Source of the DNA: Chionis minor
Lineage: Eukaryota; Chordata; Aves; Charadriiformes; Chionididae
Assembly: GCA_013398295.1 (NCBI GenBank)
Contig: VZSF01000632.1
Location: forward strand, 250,545-314,544
Length of the DNA: 64,000 nucleotides
Reading direction: 5' to 3'
Part shown: in pieces, positions 1 to 13,320 of the stretch
Position numbering within the stretch: position 1 is the first letter of the stretch
Layout of the letters: every line of letters begins with the position of its first letter
Translations under genes and position numbers: made by a program
The notes under the pieces: model-generated
What the model was told of the DNA's origin: nothing
Database searches by the model: none
What the model saw: only the letters and a program-made list of their open reading frames with translations

Positions 1-915
1 TATTTTTTTCCTCATTATGTAATCTACTTCTTCTCTCCATCTTAATCATAGGTAGGATGGGCCATTGTCTATGCAAGCAATCAGCAGAGGTTTCATCATT
101 TGCAATACACAGCAGCCACCATTGCTCTTAGATAAGGTAAGATTTAGGGCTAAGCACTTTTGCAGCTTGGGTCATTTCCTTTTGTTGCCTAATTAGCAAA
201 AGAACTCTTTGGAAAGGCATGCACTTCTCAGAATGAGTGGAAAAGGAATTATTGATGAAATGTTAGGAGCATTGATGGGATGCATGATGGCAATTGAAAG
301 GGAAATACCTTCTAATTAATATCTGGTTTAGGATTTGAAAATGTACATTGTCCTAGATAGGCCATTGATCTGAGAAGATTGTTCCTACAGAGTACCATGT
401 AGGTACCCTGCAGGAGATGCTTTTGGGACAGGAAAAAAATCATCTGTCTATTAAGAATTTCAAATTGCTAAGCTATAAGGAATCCCTTCCCCATTCTCCT
501 CGTGCCTTCTTCGGTCCCCATCTCCCTCCTCATATACACTTCCCATATTAAAGAACAAAGTTAATAGGTCAAAATCCCCTGAACATTTCCAAAAAAACCC
601 AGAGGAAAAAATCCCAAATACATTTCATGCTTAATCTGAAAGGGATTAGGCTACCCTTGTTCCATGGGCTCCTTTCCTTCTCACCTGCAGGAGACAGCCC
701 ATTGCACCACAAGAAACCCTGAGGGTCTTGTCCTAGGCTGCCAGGTTCTGGGCTTGGCAGCCACCTTTTAGACAAGCTGGAGGGGAGGACATCAGATGGG
801 AAGGAAAACAGAACATTTCCCTGGGAAAATTGCCTTTTTTCTGCTGAACTGATCCACAAAGTGACACGATTCTACAGGATGTTTTGATTTCTTCCATAAT
901 GCTTTTTCCTGTCAG

Positions 916-959
916 AAAAAAAAAAAAAAAAAAAAAAAAAAAANAAAAAAAAAAAAAAA
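916..959. repeat. Poly(A) tract with a single N
   Basis: About 44 bp of A, broken only by N at 944. Probably another contig join, where true homopolymer length is unknown. Confidence 0.9.
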
Positions 960-3900
960 GAAACAAGAAATGTTTTCTGTGAAAATTTCCATGTGACTGT
1001 ATTCCAGATCTTCTGCAGCAGCATGTTTCTTGTCAAATCCTAAGAGTTAAAGGGAAGAGATCTAAACAGCCTGGCAATCAATAGTTTATGTTTGGCTGAT
1101 GTTAAAAGGGGTTCTGTAGATCGCCTGACAGTTTTGCTCAAAGCATACAGTGAATTGCTATAAATATCCTGACATAAGGCGATATTGTTCCAGTGCAGGA
1201 GCTCAAAGTAAACCCTCTGTCCTTAGACAACTCACCCTTTAACCACAAGCACCAGGGGCAACAGCCACATCCCCAGCCTCTCTGTACAGTTTCTTTCCAT
1301 AGGAGGGCAAGTGCTCACCTGCAAGCACAGGTTATCTATACCTGCCGTTCACCTGGACCTGAGCAGATGAAAAAAAGGGTTTATCCAGGATCTGCCACGC
1401 TCACTAAATAATTCAACAAACTAGTTTTTCTTTAGGCCTCTGCCTGGAGGCACATGTATTTTGTGTTTCAGCACAGCACTGTTTGTTTGGGTTCATTAAG
1501 TTCCTACTGTTCAACTGACCTTGCCATGCTTTTTTGGCTTTTTTTTTTGTTGTTGTTGTGGTGATAGGTTTTTTTAACATAAGAAGCACGATGAGTTATT
1601 TTTTCCCCCAATTAATATAAAGAAAGTCTCAAATGTTTAAATACGGGTCTGCTCCATCAAGACTGCTTTGAGGAAATAAGCTGTTATTTGATTTCCTGGT
1701 GGGATTAGTTCTTGTCAAATACATTTTTAATGCACTTCTGGTATCTAATGAATTATGTAGCATGCCCCTTTTTCTTCTGTCAAATGAGGTTTGGAAGAAA
1801 TCAGGTCAAGTCCGACGGCAAAAAATGACATAGTATTCTGCAATGACCTCTAGTTTGAGGGAAAGAACCATTCTGATGGAAACTAATTCATGATGAAACA
1901 AAGGAAAATATTACAAACAAGCCAACCCTTCTTTTTCCTTGTGGCCACCACCAAGGAAAGTTCTTCCAATAAGGCAGAGGCCCAGTACTACTTTTATAGG
2001 CTTTAAAGGAAGCTAGTGAAAGCCAGGTTTGAAACAATCAAAAGAAGGTTATTCATTCCTCAGTGCACAGCAGGCCTGTAGCACCCCTAGACAGGGCATC
2101 CTGAGGAGGTGAGAAGCTCACGTGGGCATAAGCAGAGCCTTATAGCTTGAGGAGAGATCCTTGGCCAGTTATTAAATAGAAAAATCACAGAATTCTCAGG
2201 GAATTCCCCAAGTTTAAAATGCTCAGATCCTGGAAAAGTACTTGGAGAAAAGTCATATGAGCTTGTCCTGTTCCTCCTCCCCCCGGGCACCCATTGTCAT
2301 CGCTGCAGGATGCAAAAAGTAATTTAGATGTCTCCCTGGTCTAAACAGTTATGGTTATTCTCATGTTCACATCATTGTTAAATGGTAAAATCCTAGAATA
2401 AAGAAAATTGCCAAAAAAGTTACTTTTGTTGGTTGGTCATATGTCCAAACCCCCAAACAACTCTTCTTTTTAAGAAAAGGTTGACTAATATTTCTGTGGA
2501 ATAGCACTGTTAATGCAGGGGGGGTATACGTTGTTCAACATGAGATGTGGGGATGACTTGTAATATCTCCCTCCCCTTAGGTTTGCTTCTGTGGTGCCGA
2601 CACACTGATTCACTTCAGGATGAGTGACAGATGATCTGGCCAGAACTGAGATTAAATATGTGTATTCAGGGAAGCCATTCTACTTATGTCAAATTTTCTG
2701 AGGCTTATCAGTCCTTTTTTTTTTTTTTACAGTACTGTAACATTTTGGCTATTGCCATTAAAAACTGAGCAGGTACATAATTTCTAATTAAACTTTGACC
2801 ACCACCACATTTGTTTCATTTTAAAAAATTGCTCATTTGTAATTTTCCTGACAAGAATCAAATTAACAGTTCTGATTTGCCTTGAGCTAATACCATTCTC
2901 AAAGTCCTGTACACCTACATGCTCTATTTTGATTGGGATAACTGGCCTTTCCAGATCATACTTGGAAGATTATTTGTCATGTGGGTTTTACACTTAATTA
3001 AACATCAGAAACATTGCTTTTTCACTAAAGCAATTTGAGCTTAAATATTTCCTAGGGGATTCTGAAGAAGAAAATTGTTCTTCTACCTCCCGCCTCCAAT
3101 ATATTGATTTCTTCCCAAAATTCAGTTCCTAAGATAGCCAAAGATGTCACACACACCTTGAAGGAAGACAAAAGGACAATGTTTTTCAAACACAGGACTT
3201 TTTTTTTTTTTTTTCCCCACCAACACTACTGCTTTTCAATTTTATTTTTATTTTTCCTGAAGAGTTGTCATTAATCACTGACTGATGCAAAAGGCTTTAG
3301 TTAATCAAAACCTACCTTGACACAATGTCTGAAATTTACCTGAATATTACCTTTTACTGTTACTTTGCTCTGTTTCCAGTCATCATGCTCGTCCATTCAA
3401 ATCCCCTCTGTGTGAGTCAGAACTGGAACATGAAACTTGGCCTATCCATCTCTTGGGAAAGTGGCCTCGTCAGCAGTTCAGACAGTCTGGAAACAGGTTT
3501 CTCTTAATTTCTTCTTTTGGAGCTCTTCCCTTGGTCGCACTCAATTAAATATTAATTGTTCCCAGAGAAAAAAATGGGGAGAGGGTGACTTCTACTGGGT
3601 GAAAGTGGGAAAGTCATGTTCCAGTCCCTGCTCTGATGAGTATATAATTACACATGCAAAACAGAGCAGGCTTTTTACAGAGAAAAGAGACCCTTCTGGG
3701 GCACCCCTCAGTGCAACAGTTCAGCTTTTCACCAGTTAATCTCACACTGGAAATGTTTTCCCTAACGAAAGAACTGGAAGGTACAGACGCATCATTAACA
3801 GAGTGCCTGCCTGGGCTTTTTCTGCAGGATTAAGCATATTCTGCGATTGTTTATCTTTAGACAAGCCTTGTACACGAGATGCGGGGGCAGAGGTGCAGGC

Positions 3901-5281
3901 TAAGCCACAAGCTATCAAAACTGGAATCGTTTATGACACGTACGGAATTTGTGAGCAGCCTATTCGAGGTCCCAGGCACATATGGCTTTATCACCCCGTG
4001 TGAGTAGCAGCCCTTCACCACCACCAAGTGAAGGACACTCGCTGCCAGCGCACCGTGCACCTGGAAATTGGGCAGGGAACTTCACGTGTGACAGATGAGA
4101 TGGGGCTTCCTCACCAGCACTACAAGCAAAGCCATGGATGTCTTTATCAGATCTGACCTTAGTCTCTCGGAAGAGGGAATGAGAACTGCAAGACATCTGG
4201 ACAACAGATATGAAATTCAATCCACCCTTGTCTGCCGCATGGGTGCCGTTATAAACTCAGCAAAGCTCGGGGGCACAGATCATCATTGTAAATGACTACA
4301 GAAAGCGAAGGGTAACCGGGACTCAGGGAATCCATCTCCAGATGGGCAAGGAGACATACAGGATCAGACAAACAAGAGGAGGTCGGAGTGGATCTGAAAA
4401 TTAACACATAAGAAGGAAAATCTTGTTACTGTAGTAAACGGTAAATTGGGATTACTACTATCTGTTTTATTACCTTTGGACCAACCTTGCAAAAGTGGTA
4501 GTTATTCACACTGTTTGTACTTTTGTGTGTTTCTTGCTGCCCCTGGTGGCATCTGTGCAAAACTCTTGTGACGTGAGCTTTCTTTGGGGATGCTCAGAAA
4601 TTCATGCGGTGACATGGGTGGGAGGAAGAACCTGCCTGTGACGCAGGGGTGGCTTGGAGCGAGGAGAGATTCACCAATAAAAGCATGGAGAATTGTAGCA
4701 ATTCAGCAAGCTAAACTGAGCACAGAGTAAAACTTAGGACTTGAAACAGGAGGGCATTTCTAACCTCACTGGGTTGGAAAACCTGGCCTTTTGTTTCTTT
4801 TAGGTAGGCACACAAGCCACAGTAAGAAAACAATACCCCATCTTTCTAGCTGCTATCTAACCATACATGGAGGGCTCTGCTTCAAAGAGGTAACAATGGA
4901 AGCAAGAGATAAATGATGGATAACAGAAAATGCACCAATGAACTCCTGCTGACTCAAATTTTCCACACAGCACTTTTCCACTGATTTGGAATACTTTCAT
5001 TTGTAATTTATCAGATTGGCTTGGCCTCCCAAGAACTGAAATGGAACTTCAAAACAAGTAAAAATGCTTCAGCTTGACATTTTGAATTTTTTTCACTTCT
5101 TTCTTTCTGAAATATTTTGTTTAATATTTTTTTTCTTAGAATTGGGTAGACACCAAGATAATTTTAGGAAACACAAGCCCCTATTATCCCTGTCCTCCTG
5201 AAAAGCCTTTTCCAGGCAGAAACTGAATTTTGTTTTGGCATTGGTGAGAACACTTTTAAAGCTTTGGTTCCAGTTACCTTC

Positions 5282-5283
<2 letters not shown>

Positions 5284-5317
<34 letters not shown>
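5284..5317. repeat. Poly(T) run, 34 bp
   Basis: Uninterrupted T homopolymer. No LINE or SINE body is recognisable next to it. Confidence 0.9.
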
Positions 5318-5323
<6 letters not shown>

Positions 5324-5639
5324 TTAAATTAAGCTATGGAACTGAAAACTCAATTTCTTACACAGGTACAAACTAAGATGACCGTGCTTGAGTACCTCAC
5401 AAATCAGGAGTAGCAGCCCATCAGTGCTGCTTGCTTTGCAGGCATCACAGAAGAAACTAGCTTTCAGGAGAGCTTAGAAGGAGAGAAATGCAGTGACTAC
5501 CAGGTTTTTGGCATGGGACAGCATGAGAGAACTGTTTGGGAGTTTTGATGGAGGGCAGGATCATCAGGAAAGCAGGGAAAAGGCTGATTATTTTTACTCT
5601 GGAGAAAGGGACTGCATCAAGCTGAACTGCCAAAAACTT

Positions 5640-5900
5640 GCCAAGGTGCCCAGTGAGCAAGGCACCCCGCAATGTCCTTTTTTGTTCCAGCTCACTCGTA
5701 CATGAATGAAATCTGCCAGAAAGAGCAGCAGGTCGTGGGCGCTTCTCCTCTCCTTGCCTCACCTTGCCTGCACCAAGAAGATGCCAGGCCTGCATTGAGC
5801 CCCTGGTAGCCCAGGAGTCACAGCTCAGCCATCCATCAGTAAAAATAAATTGACACCTACAACCGTGGACCTCAGAAAGCACTGAGATAGGGAAGTGCGT
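5640..5900. repeat. Unclassified dispersed repeat, copy A
   Basis: Aligns by eye with 10050-10310 in the same orientation. Shared landmarks are ccagtg-gca-g--ccccg, agagcagcagg, cttctctcctc, cacagctcagcca, aaaataaat and gtcagaaag/ctcagaaag. Divergence is high with small indels. It does not look like CR1. The aaaataaat could be a poly(A) signal if the unit is an old LTR or short element. Confidence 0.5.
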
Positions 5901-8900
5901 ATGTATTTTATCTTAACATATGCCGCTAGCATTTGTCAAGGGTTTCTGGGCACCATTGAACCTGTTTTTTTCAATTCTTCCTTCCCATCAACCCCTAGGC
6001 TGTGACTGAAAACAAAGCCTTAACCTGTTATGTTGCAAGAGAAAGAAGGCAACATCACGGTCAGGGTCCAGACGCAAATGTCGATCTTCTCGTCACGCCG
6101 CAGCCAAGTACTGGGAAGTTACATGAGATAAATGGATTATTGGGGACTGCCTCTATACAGTTCCCTCATAGCCTGTGTGTGCTGTCACCAATAACCTGCC
6201 TTTCTGAGGAAAACAAGACCTTGAAAAGATTTGAAATTAATAAGAACACAGATACTATTTATGAAAATTAATATAGTTTTGGTAACTCTTATAAGAATTT
6301 GATGCAGGAGTACACAAGAAAATACACAGTTTAAGTGAAATCACAGCTTTTGCAGCTGTGGCATCAAGTGTGATTACTCATGGTGAAATAGCAGCCAAGT
6401 CCTGTTGTATGACACCAGCGAAAGTCAAGCTTCATTCTCTGCACACAGGCTACTTCATAGGGTGATAACTGAATATATTAGTGAATTTGGCTTCTCCAGC
6501 TTCTCCGGAGACCTTCTGGCGGTGGTAGGAAGGGCTGCTCTAACTTGTAAAAATTAGTTTTCATGCAGCCTGGCAGGTTTTTTTGAAGTTTTTCCTAAGC
6601 TCAGCTGGGTCCATCACAAACAGTAGCTGCAGTGGAAGAGGACAGACTTAGCTCCTCTTCTCGCTGTTCTTACTGCTGCCACAAGTGCACTGGCTGCAGC
6701 CGGTGCAGTTGTCTTCTCTTGAGAAGGAACAAACCACAAAGCAGAAATCAGAGAAAGCAAAAGTAATGACAGAACAATTTGTTGTGCTAGAATAACCTGG
6801 AGCTGAGCTCCATCACCATCGGTGCCTTCACTAAGTGCCCCTGGATCCTCCAACTGAAAATGCATAGAGATAGACCTCGTGAAATATGGCACTTTTATGA
6901 TTCTTCAGGAAGAGATGGTGTGGAAACTAAGAAATAGGAATTAGTGAAGGAAGGATAATTTAATCTGCTCATCATCTGAAAATGCAGCGTCAGTTGAATA
7001 TTACTACTATTTTAGATTGTTTTCCGGTTTGAAAGGCTATCATTTATGGGTTATCATTTGTGCACTATTCTGAAGAAAATAAGACTACATATGGTAAGAT
7101 AGTAAGGAGGAGGAGTGGTCTTACAGGGTCTATCCTTATGTAATAGTGTTTAGGTCTGGGAAGTACTGAAATAGTATTAAAAAAAAAATTGAATCCAACA
7201 CCTCTTTCTGAATTCTGTGGTCTGGGATCCTGCATCCTCAGGTGATGTAAAGAACACCATAGAACCAGACACCAGTGTTCTTAGGATGCGGTAAGCTACT
7301 GAAACCCTATTTGTACTGCCTGAAATCAATGCTCCCTGGGAGGGAGAGGCTGCACAGCATCACACCGTTACTTCGCTCCAGCAAGGATTAAAACCACTTT
7401 TGTTATTCCAAGAGAGGAACCTTGGTGAAGCTGTCCAGGTACTTCAGTGGACATTGGGTCACACACTAGCAGACATAACTTTCTGCTGTGCATTCTCTTG
7501 ACCACCTAAAAGAGAGGCTACATTCTGTAATGGATCTCTTCCTGAATAAACCTCCAATTTCTAAAACAATGACCTAGCCAGGTTGAAAAGAGCCCAGTAC
7601 ATAAACAAAATTGATCGTCTTAATGATCATTTCTTTGAAGAGAGATACTGAGTTTATAAGCATAGTCTGGTTAAAGTCACTAGATGTATCTACCTCTGTT
7701 TTCTTTTGTAAGGCTAAATTTTTATTAGACCTGTTTTAGACCAGATCCATGTAATACCACACTGACTCTGGTTGAGACCACAACATGGTCCTGTCTATAG
7801 GTTACTGGTCACTTTTTGCAGGGACAGGGGGAGCCTGAAAGTTCTTGGGTTATTATACAGTTGAATTTTTATTGATACCCTGAAATATTATTGCTATCGC
7901 CCCCTCCAAATAGAAAAATAACTTACAGAAGCCATTTAATCTTTAGCTGGGACCACATTAATAGCCCTCTCAATCGCCTCCTGCAGGAGTGCATTACAGG
8001 TATAAGGATGTGGCAGGCAAAAAGTAGTTCCTGTGATAGGGACACGCATTACAGGGAAAACAGTGTACATGACTGTATGTGGGAAGAAGTGGGCAAAAGA
8101 GTGGCACTGTAGCTCAAGGAGGTGTGTGAAGTTAATTTCAGCTGGTAACTCAAAGGCTTGTTTGACAAGGTAGGTCTGAACATGTTCCTCACTTTGGGGC
8201 TAATCACTGCAGAGAGTTTAGCAATTTTTGTGGCTATGTCCCATAAGGTATCTATTTACAAAACTCTATTAAATAGAAGATTTATGGGGCAGGGTTACAG
8301 GGACCATTCCTCCTTCATTAGCACTAATACAGAGTGTGCTCCCCATCCATTTGGGAAGGAGTGGCCATGATCCTCTCTGGCCTTGTTCATCCCCATTTTG
8401 TGGCCATGCACAAAGTCCTGATACCTTCCCAGAGCTCCAGGGCAAATGGTCTCACAGAGCAACTGCTGGAAGAGAAAATCCAGGTCCAACATCATAATCT
8501 GGACTTGGACCAGATCCTAGTCAAGTGATGTCCATGCACTTACTTCAAACATTCTCCTGGAGGAGGAGAATTTCCCAGACGTGTGCAGTTGTACTGTTAG
8601 CTGCAAACTGGACAACATACAGCAATCTCTTGGACAGAAGTATCTTGCATAAGCATGTGGGAGCCCGGGAGGGTTGTACAGAGGGTAGAGCAGGGAGGAA
8701 AAGAGGCAGAAGTGGCAACAAATACTGATTTATTAACAGGCGATTTATTAATCTCATTGCACTTTTCAGTTTGCCATCCAGGAACAAGTTTCTATCTTTA
8801 TGCTTTCATTTACAAACCTATTATTGAACAAATTATACTTTAAAGGAGTGCCATATTAAAAATATTACATTTGTATAAAGTCTTCAAGATAAGTCTGTTG

Positions 8901-10049
8901 TGTTTTGGATGTCAGAGTATAGTAGTCAGCAACTCTGTAACTGCTGTAGCTGCAAATGTATGCAATCGAAATAATTACCGGGTTTTATTACAGTAACAGA
9001 AGCCTAGACTTATTTTAGCAGGCATACTTTTGGTTTTAATTTTCATTAGCCTGGAAGAATTATCATTAGTGTAGTAGCATTTCATGCTGTTTATTAAATG
9101 TAAATGAATGATCATGTATATAGAAAGAATTTTTTCCTCCTCACAAACAATGCTGAAATGAGGAGCAAATCTGAAATGCAAGGTAAATAAGGCCCTAATG
9201 CACAAAAGCCTAGGCTTCAACATTCTGCTTCTCAGAGAATTATTAAAATTTTCTCTCTTTGCCACATGCAGTTCTGTATTTCTGTTGTCTTTAACCAGTA
9301 AGTCTGATTATTGAAGCCCTTCCATGTGCAAGCAAAAGTTTACACTCATTGCCAACCAAAAAACCACTTCAACATGTTCTAAGATCCCGCGGAAGAGATG
9401 AGGTTTCAAGGTCCACGTGTCTGCAGAGTTCAGTGCATTGGAAATAAATCCTACATCAGTTGGGTGTACATCTCCTGAAACAGCTGTATGTATTTTACAG
9501 AAAAACATTTGATTGACCCAAGCTATGGACACAATTACAAGATAGGTAGTAGAGACCAGTTCAGATAAACTACCAAATAAATCAGCTTCTTTCATGACCT
9601 GGTCAAGAAATGCTGTTTCAACATTTCAAAAGCTATGGAATCAACAGTGCCATGACTAGAATCAATCCTGAAATGGAAAATATGTCCAGGTCCTAATCAC
9701 TCTAGTCCTTGCTTTGAAGGAGGATAACAAATACTTTCTAAAATGTGATTCAGCACTGAAGAACTGAGCTCCCCAGTGCTCTCCATAGGTCATGGAGCTG
9801 CCTTTCAGCTCTGCCAGCTGGTGGGCATGTGCTGATGGGGCTGAAGAAACAGACAGCAAGGCCTCCTGCCAGGGTGGACGTCGCTTGCACCCACTGCTCA
9901 GCCCGTACAAGGCAGAGGACAGGCAGCACAGCACTTAGTGCTGCCCTTGCACCCGAGGTGTCCTCTGAGAGACTTTTTCCCGTTCACAACGGGCTGGGTC
10001 TGAGGGCGGTGCAGGGATGCCCTGGAGTGGTGGGAGCAGCAGGAGTGCT
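5901..10049. other. Intergenic between the two unclassified repeats
   Basis: No retroviral gag, pol or env, no RT motif and no gene-like ORF could be recognised. If the flanking repeats were LTRs of one provirus, the interior has lost all identity. 9.8-10.05 kb is GC-rich. Confidence 0.55.
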
Positions 10050-10310
10050 CAGCCCTGGCATCCAGTGGGCAGGTGCCCCGTGGCTCCCTGTTTTGATCCA
10101 TCTCAGTCCTGTCTGAATGGCAGGAGCAAGAGCAGCAGGGCTCGGGCTCATCTTCTCTCCTCACCCTTACCTCAAAGGCACTGGGGCCACATTGCAGCCC
10201 TGCTAGCACAGCTCAGCCACCCACTGGTGAAAATAAATCTGCACCTGCAACAACAGAGTCAGAAAGGACTGACGGGATCATAAAGGCAGGAATACGTGTG
10301 ATTTTCTTCC
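10050..10310. repeat. Unclassified dispersed repeat, copy B
   Basis: Partner of the copy at 5640-5900, about 4.4 kb away in direct orientation, with the same order of landmarks (catccagtgggcaggtgccc, gagcaagagcagcagg, cacagctcagcca, gaaaataaat). The flanking 9.8-10.05 kb is unusually GC-rich for this region. Relationship to any named family is unknown to me. Confidence 0.5.
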
Positions 10311-13300
10311 CCTTTCTTTGAGAAATACAATGTAAAAGGAATCGTTCATCGCACAGAAGAAAGAACTCTTGCTGGCAGTGACTACAGGATTGCTATGGCC
10401 CCTTCTAAACAAGTGCGACAACCTCAGAGCACTGCAGGGTTACACAGATTTACAGGGCCCCTTTGCAAGGCTCCAGAGGCAGCCGGGGGGTTGCTATCAG
10501 TAGTCATTTCCAAAACCTGAGCAGCAGCATCCCCCACTGTCTCTTTCTGGCAACCCGGGTTTAGAGGCAAAGCATGCTGCCCCAGGGAAGAGCCGCCGAG
10601 CTGGCGGGATCTGCGGTGCTTCCAGGACTCATCTCCCTCTTCCTGCAAAACACGCCGAGCAGTCTGATTCGATCTCTTTGCACTGAGCCAGCCTGGAATC
10701 CTTTGCTCTCTAGTGGGCAGCGCAGAATAAAAAGACAAAGGTAGCAGGCTAGATTCCTTCTGCACAGGGCCTAGGTGGTTTTGTCTTTTTTTTTTTCCTT
10801 GGTTTTTTTTTTTTTTTCTTTTTTTCTTCTCTCTCTAAATTATCCCAAGGGAAATATGACCTTTTTTAAGGAGTGCCAATATCTTCATGTTTAAAGCTAC
10901 TTGGAAGAATTCCTTGCTGCGTATTTGAGATTCAGATAATACAAGCCAGGATTGCCAACTGACATGAAGAAAAAAGGGGGGCTTTGCCTCTTTATTAAGG
11001 GAGCAGGTCAAGGAGCTAAAAATTGTGATTCTTGGGACCTTGCCAGGGTGTCTGCTTACCTTTGTACAAACAGAGCTTCAACAAGTGTAAAGTTAAGACT
11101 GCAAAATTTTGAGTGGTATTTTTCTCCGGACAAATATTTTCTCCCAAACGCAGGTGTACGTTTCCTACCTGTGGACATCCTTGTGCATCACAGAAACATC
11201 TCATATCATTAGAGCAGCATTCAAAGTCTTGAAAGGTGAACAGCAGAGTCTGTTACACACCTGGGCTTCTTGCTCTTCTCAGCCTTCTTGGATCTTTTCA
11301 ATTGCCAGCCTCTGGAAGTTCTTTTTCTCTCTTTCTCCTTATCTGGTTGGCTTTCACTCCTCTCTTCACAGGTCTGTTTTCTCTTTCTGGTTTTTGGGGT
11401 TTTGTTTCCCTGAGAAGGGCCTCCAAACCTTTCCATGCGATAGTATTATTAGTTAGGTAAAGCCCTGATAATTCTTCTTTTAATCAAAGCATTCTACCTT
11501 CTTTCCTCTGACGAGTTCTCCAGTTGTTCAAAGCATAGCAGCAAATCTACCATGCTCTCTGGAGTGACTGCAGTCAAAGCTACAGGCACCTACCATGAAA
11601 AGTTAACAGCAGGCAAGGGAGAACCTGGAGTAGCAAGCTACTGTTTGCCAAATTTCTACCTTGCTCTTAAAAGCAGAGCACTCAGATTGGTTTGCATTAC
11701 CCACATTTTGCACAGTCGTCCACCCCAAAATAGACTCCTTGAAGCTCTGATGAACTAGGATCTCAGCTACGCTCTTCTGAAAGTGACAGCTACTGACAGG
11801 ACCTCTCACCTGAGCAATTTCTAAGGGGATCATTGCACAAAGTGCAACGGCAAACCTGCACCAGCCTTCCTCTGAACTTTTGGAGAGCTGCAGACTGATG
11901 GGTGACCTTGCTTGTCCTTTCAGAGGATTTTAGTCCTCAGACAGAATTAAGTCATTTCTTAAAAGACCTTCTCTGAAGAGGATCACCCATTTCTCGCTTT
12001 TGAACATAATTTTCACGTGGGGTGTGACACAGTTCATTGGAGGAGGCTCTTCAGCCTGCAGCATGAGCTCCAAGAGATGCTGGAAAAGGAGAGCACGGAA
12101 AGACTTGCCAACTTCTTTCTTCTGTTCTCCTGAGAAATATTTCTGTGCATATCCCTTTGGCAGCAGTACCAGTTTCTGGGGCAGGAGGATTTTCTTTTGA
12201 AATCTGCTTTTTTCTGTGTGTTGTCTTGTAGGTATTTCATTTGATTTGGCACATGCCTAATGCACCTGACAAACATTCTTTCCATTTTTCCTTATGATGT
12301 ATCATTCTGAGGGGAAAAAAAAACCCTAAGCACACAACACACCTAATGCCAGGAAGAGGCGCTATTTGGACTCTGTTTCTGCTGGATCCTATCAGTGGAG
12401 AGAGTCATGCCTCTGCATAGGAATTTCTAGCTGAGAAAATGAAAGCCATTGCTTATGCAAAAGCAAGCATTGATCTGCTTTTTGCAGACACAGTAGACAC
12501 TGGAGCAGATTTCTTTTCTGCTCCAGGTGAGGAGAAGACTATACATTAGAAATGACCCTCATGCATAAGCCAGGTTGTTACAGTGTTTGTGAACCTGACA
12601 GACCTCTGCTGTTTCATTTTCCACCATTGTATCTCCCCCTACTCCTTGGAGAAGAGTAGGTGGTACAACCTGAAGTGCTTTAGCTTGATGGTCCCTACCT
12701 GCTTCTCCTCTGTGGCCACTTTGCTCTTCTATATGCAGCTCTAGAAAGCAGAGCAGGTGCACCAAAATGACTTCTTGGAAGTGAAAAACAACTAAAGCAA
12801 AACACATCTGAAGCCCTAAAACAGCTTTCTTCTTGGCCCTTGGATGCCCTGTTTTCTGCTATATCTGCTGCACTGAACGGAGATCTGGAAAAGGACATCT
12901 CAGCCAGGAGGCTTCAGAAGTCAGAGCCTCAGTGAACAGGGAAAGGACATCTCAGTCAGCAGGCTTCAGCTCATCTTGAGGAGTAAACCATTCCTGCCCT
13001 GACAGGCAGCGGCCAAAGAGAGACCACGTGACAAGCGGCGCTGAGCGAGCAACACCCTATGTCAAGCCTCACCAGAAATTATGTTGAGGAAAAAGTATTG
13101 CTCTTGAAGCATCTGCTTGATGAGCAAGTGAAAGACAGAGGCAGAACAGAGGCCATAATATTTGCTTTGTGAATCCTGTCACTCTGAGCATGTGGGAAGC
13201 CTTCCAGTAGCAAAACACCTCTGTCAAGTCTCGAGCCCTCAGCAGCTCTCACTATTTGCACAGGTGCCCACCAGGAACACACTAAGAAACTGGACCAGAA

Positions 13301-13320
13301 GCCCCAGCCTAAGACTGTCC
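10311..13320. other. Intergenic downstream (minus-strand sense) of the RhoGAP relic
   Basis: Contains T-rich tracts at 10789-10830 and the spaced repeat at 12.9 kb. A minus-strand Lys/Arg-rich open frame at 11221-11436 could be a C-terminal remnant of the RhoGAP gene, but it has no diagnostic motif. Confidence 0.45.
12889..12970. repeat. Short direct repeat (about 28 bp, spaced)
   Basis: aaaggacatctcagccagga with ggcttcag, then about 25 bp later aaaggacatctcagtcagca with ggcttcag. The period is about 53 bp. A local duplication without coding meaning. Confidence 0.75.

Larger units (their letters stand above)
1..5639. other. Intergenic, no gene seen
   Basis: AT-rich non-coding DNA with homopolymers (A near 920-959, T at 3199-3214 and 5284-5317). 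Open frames are short (up to about 100 codons) and match no family I recognise. Confidence 0.6.

Noticed and set aside
5457..5882. 141-codon minus-strand open frame
   Set aside because: Lies mostly in the unclassified repeat; the sister copy at 10.05-10.31 kb does not keep the frame, so it is not a conserved protein.
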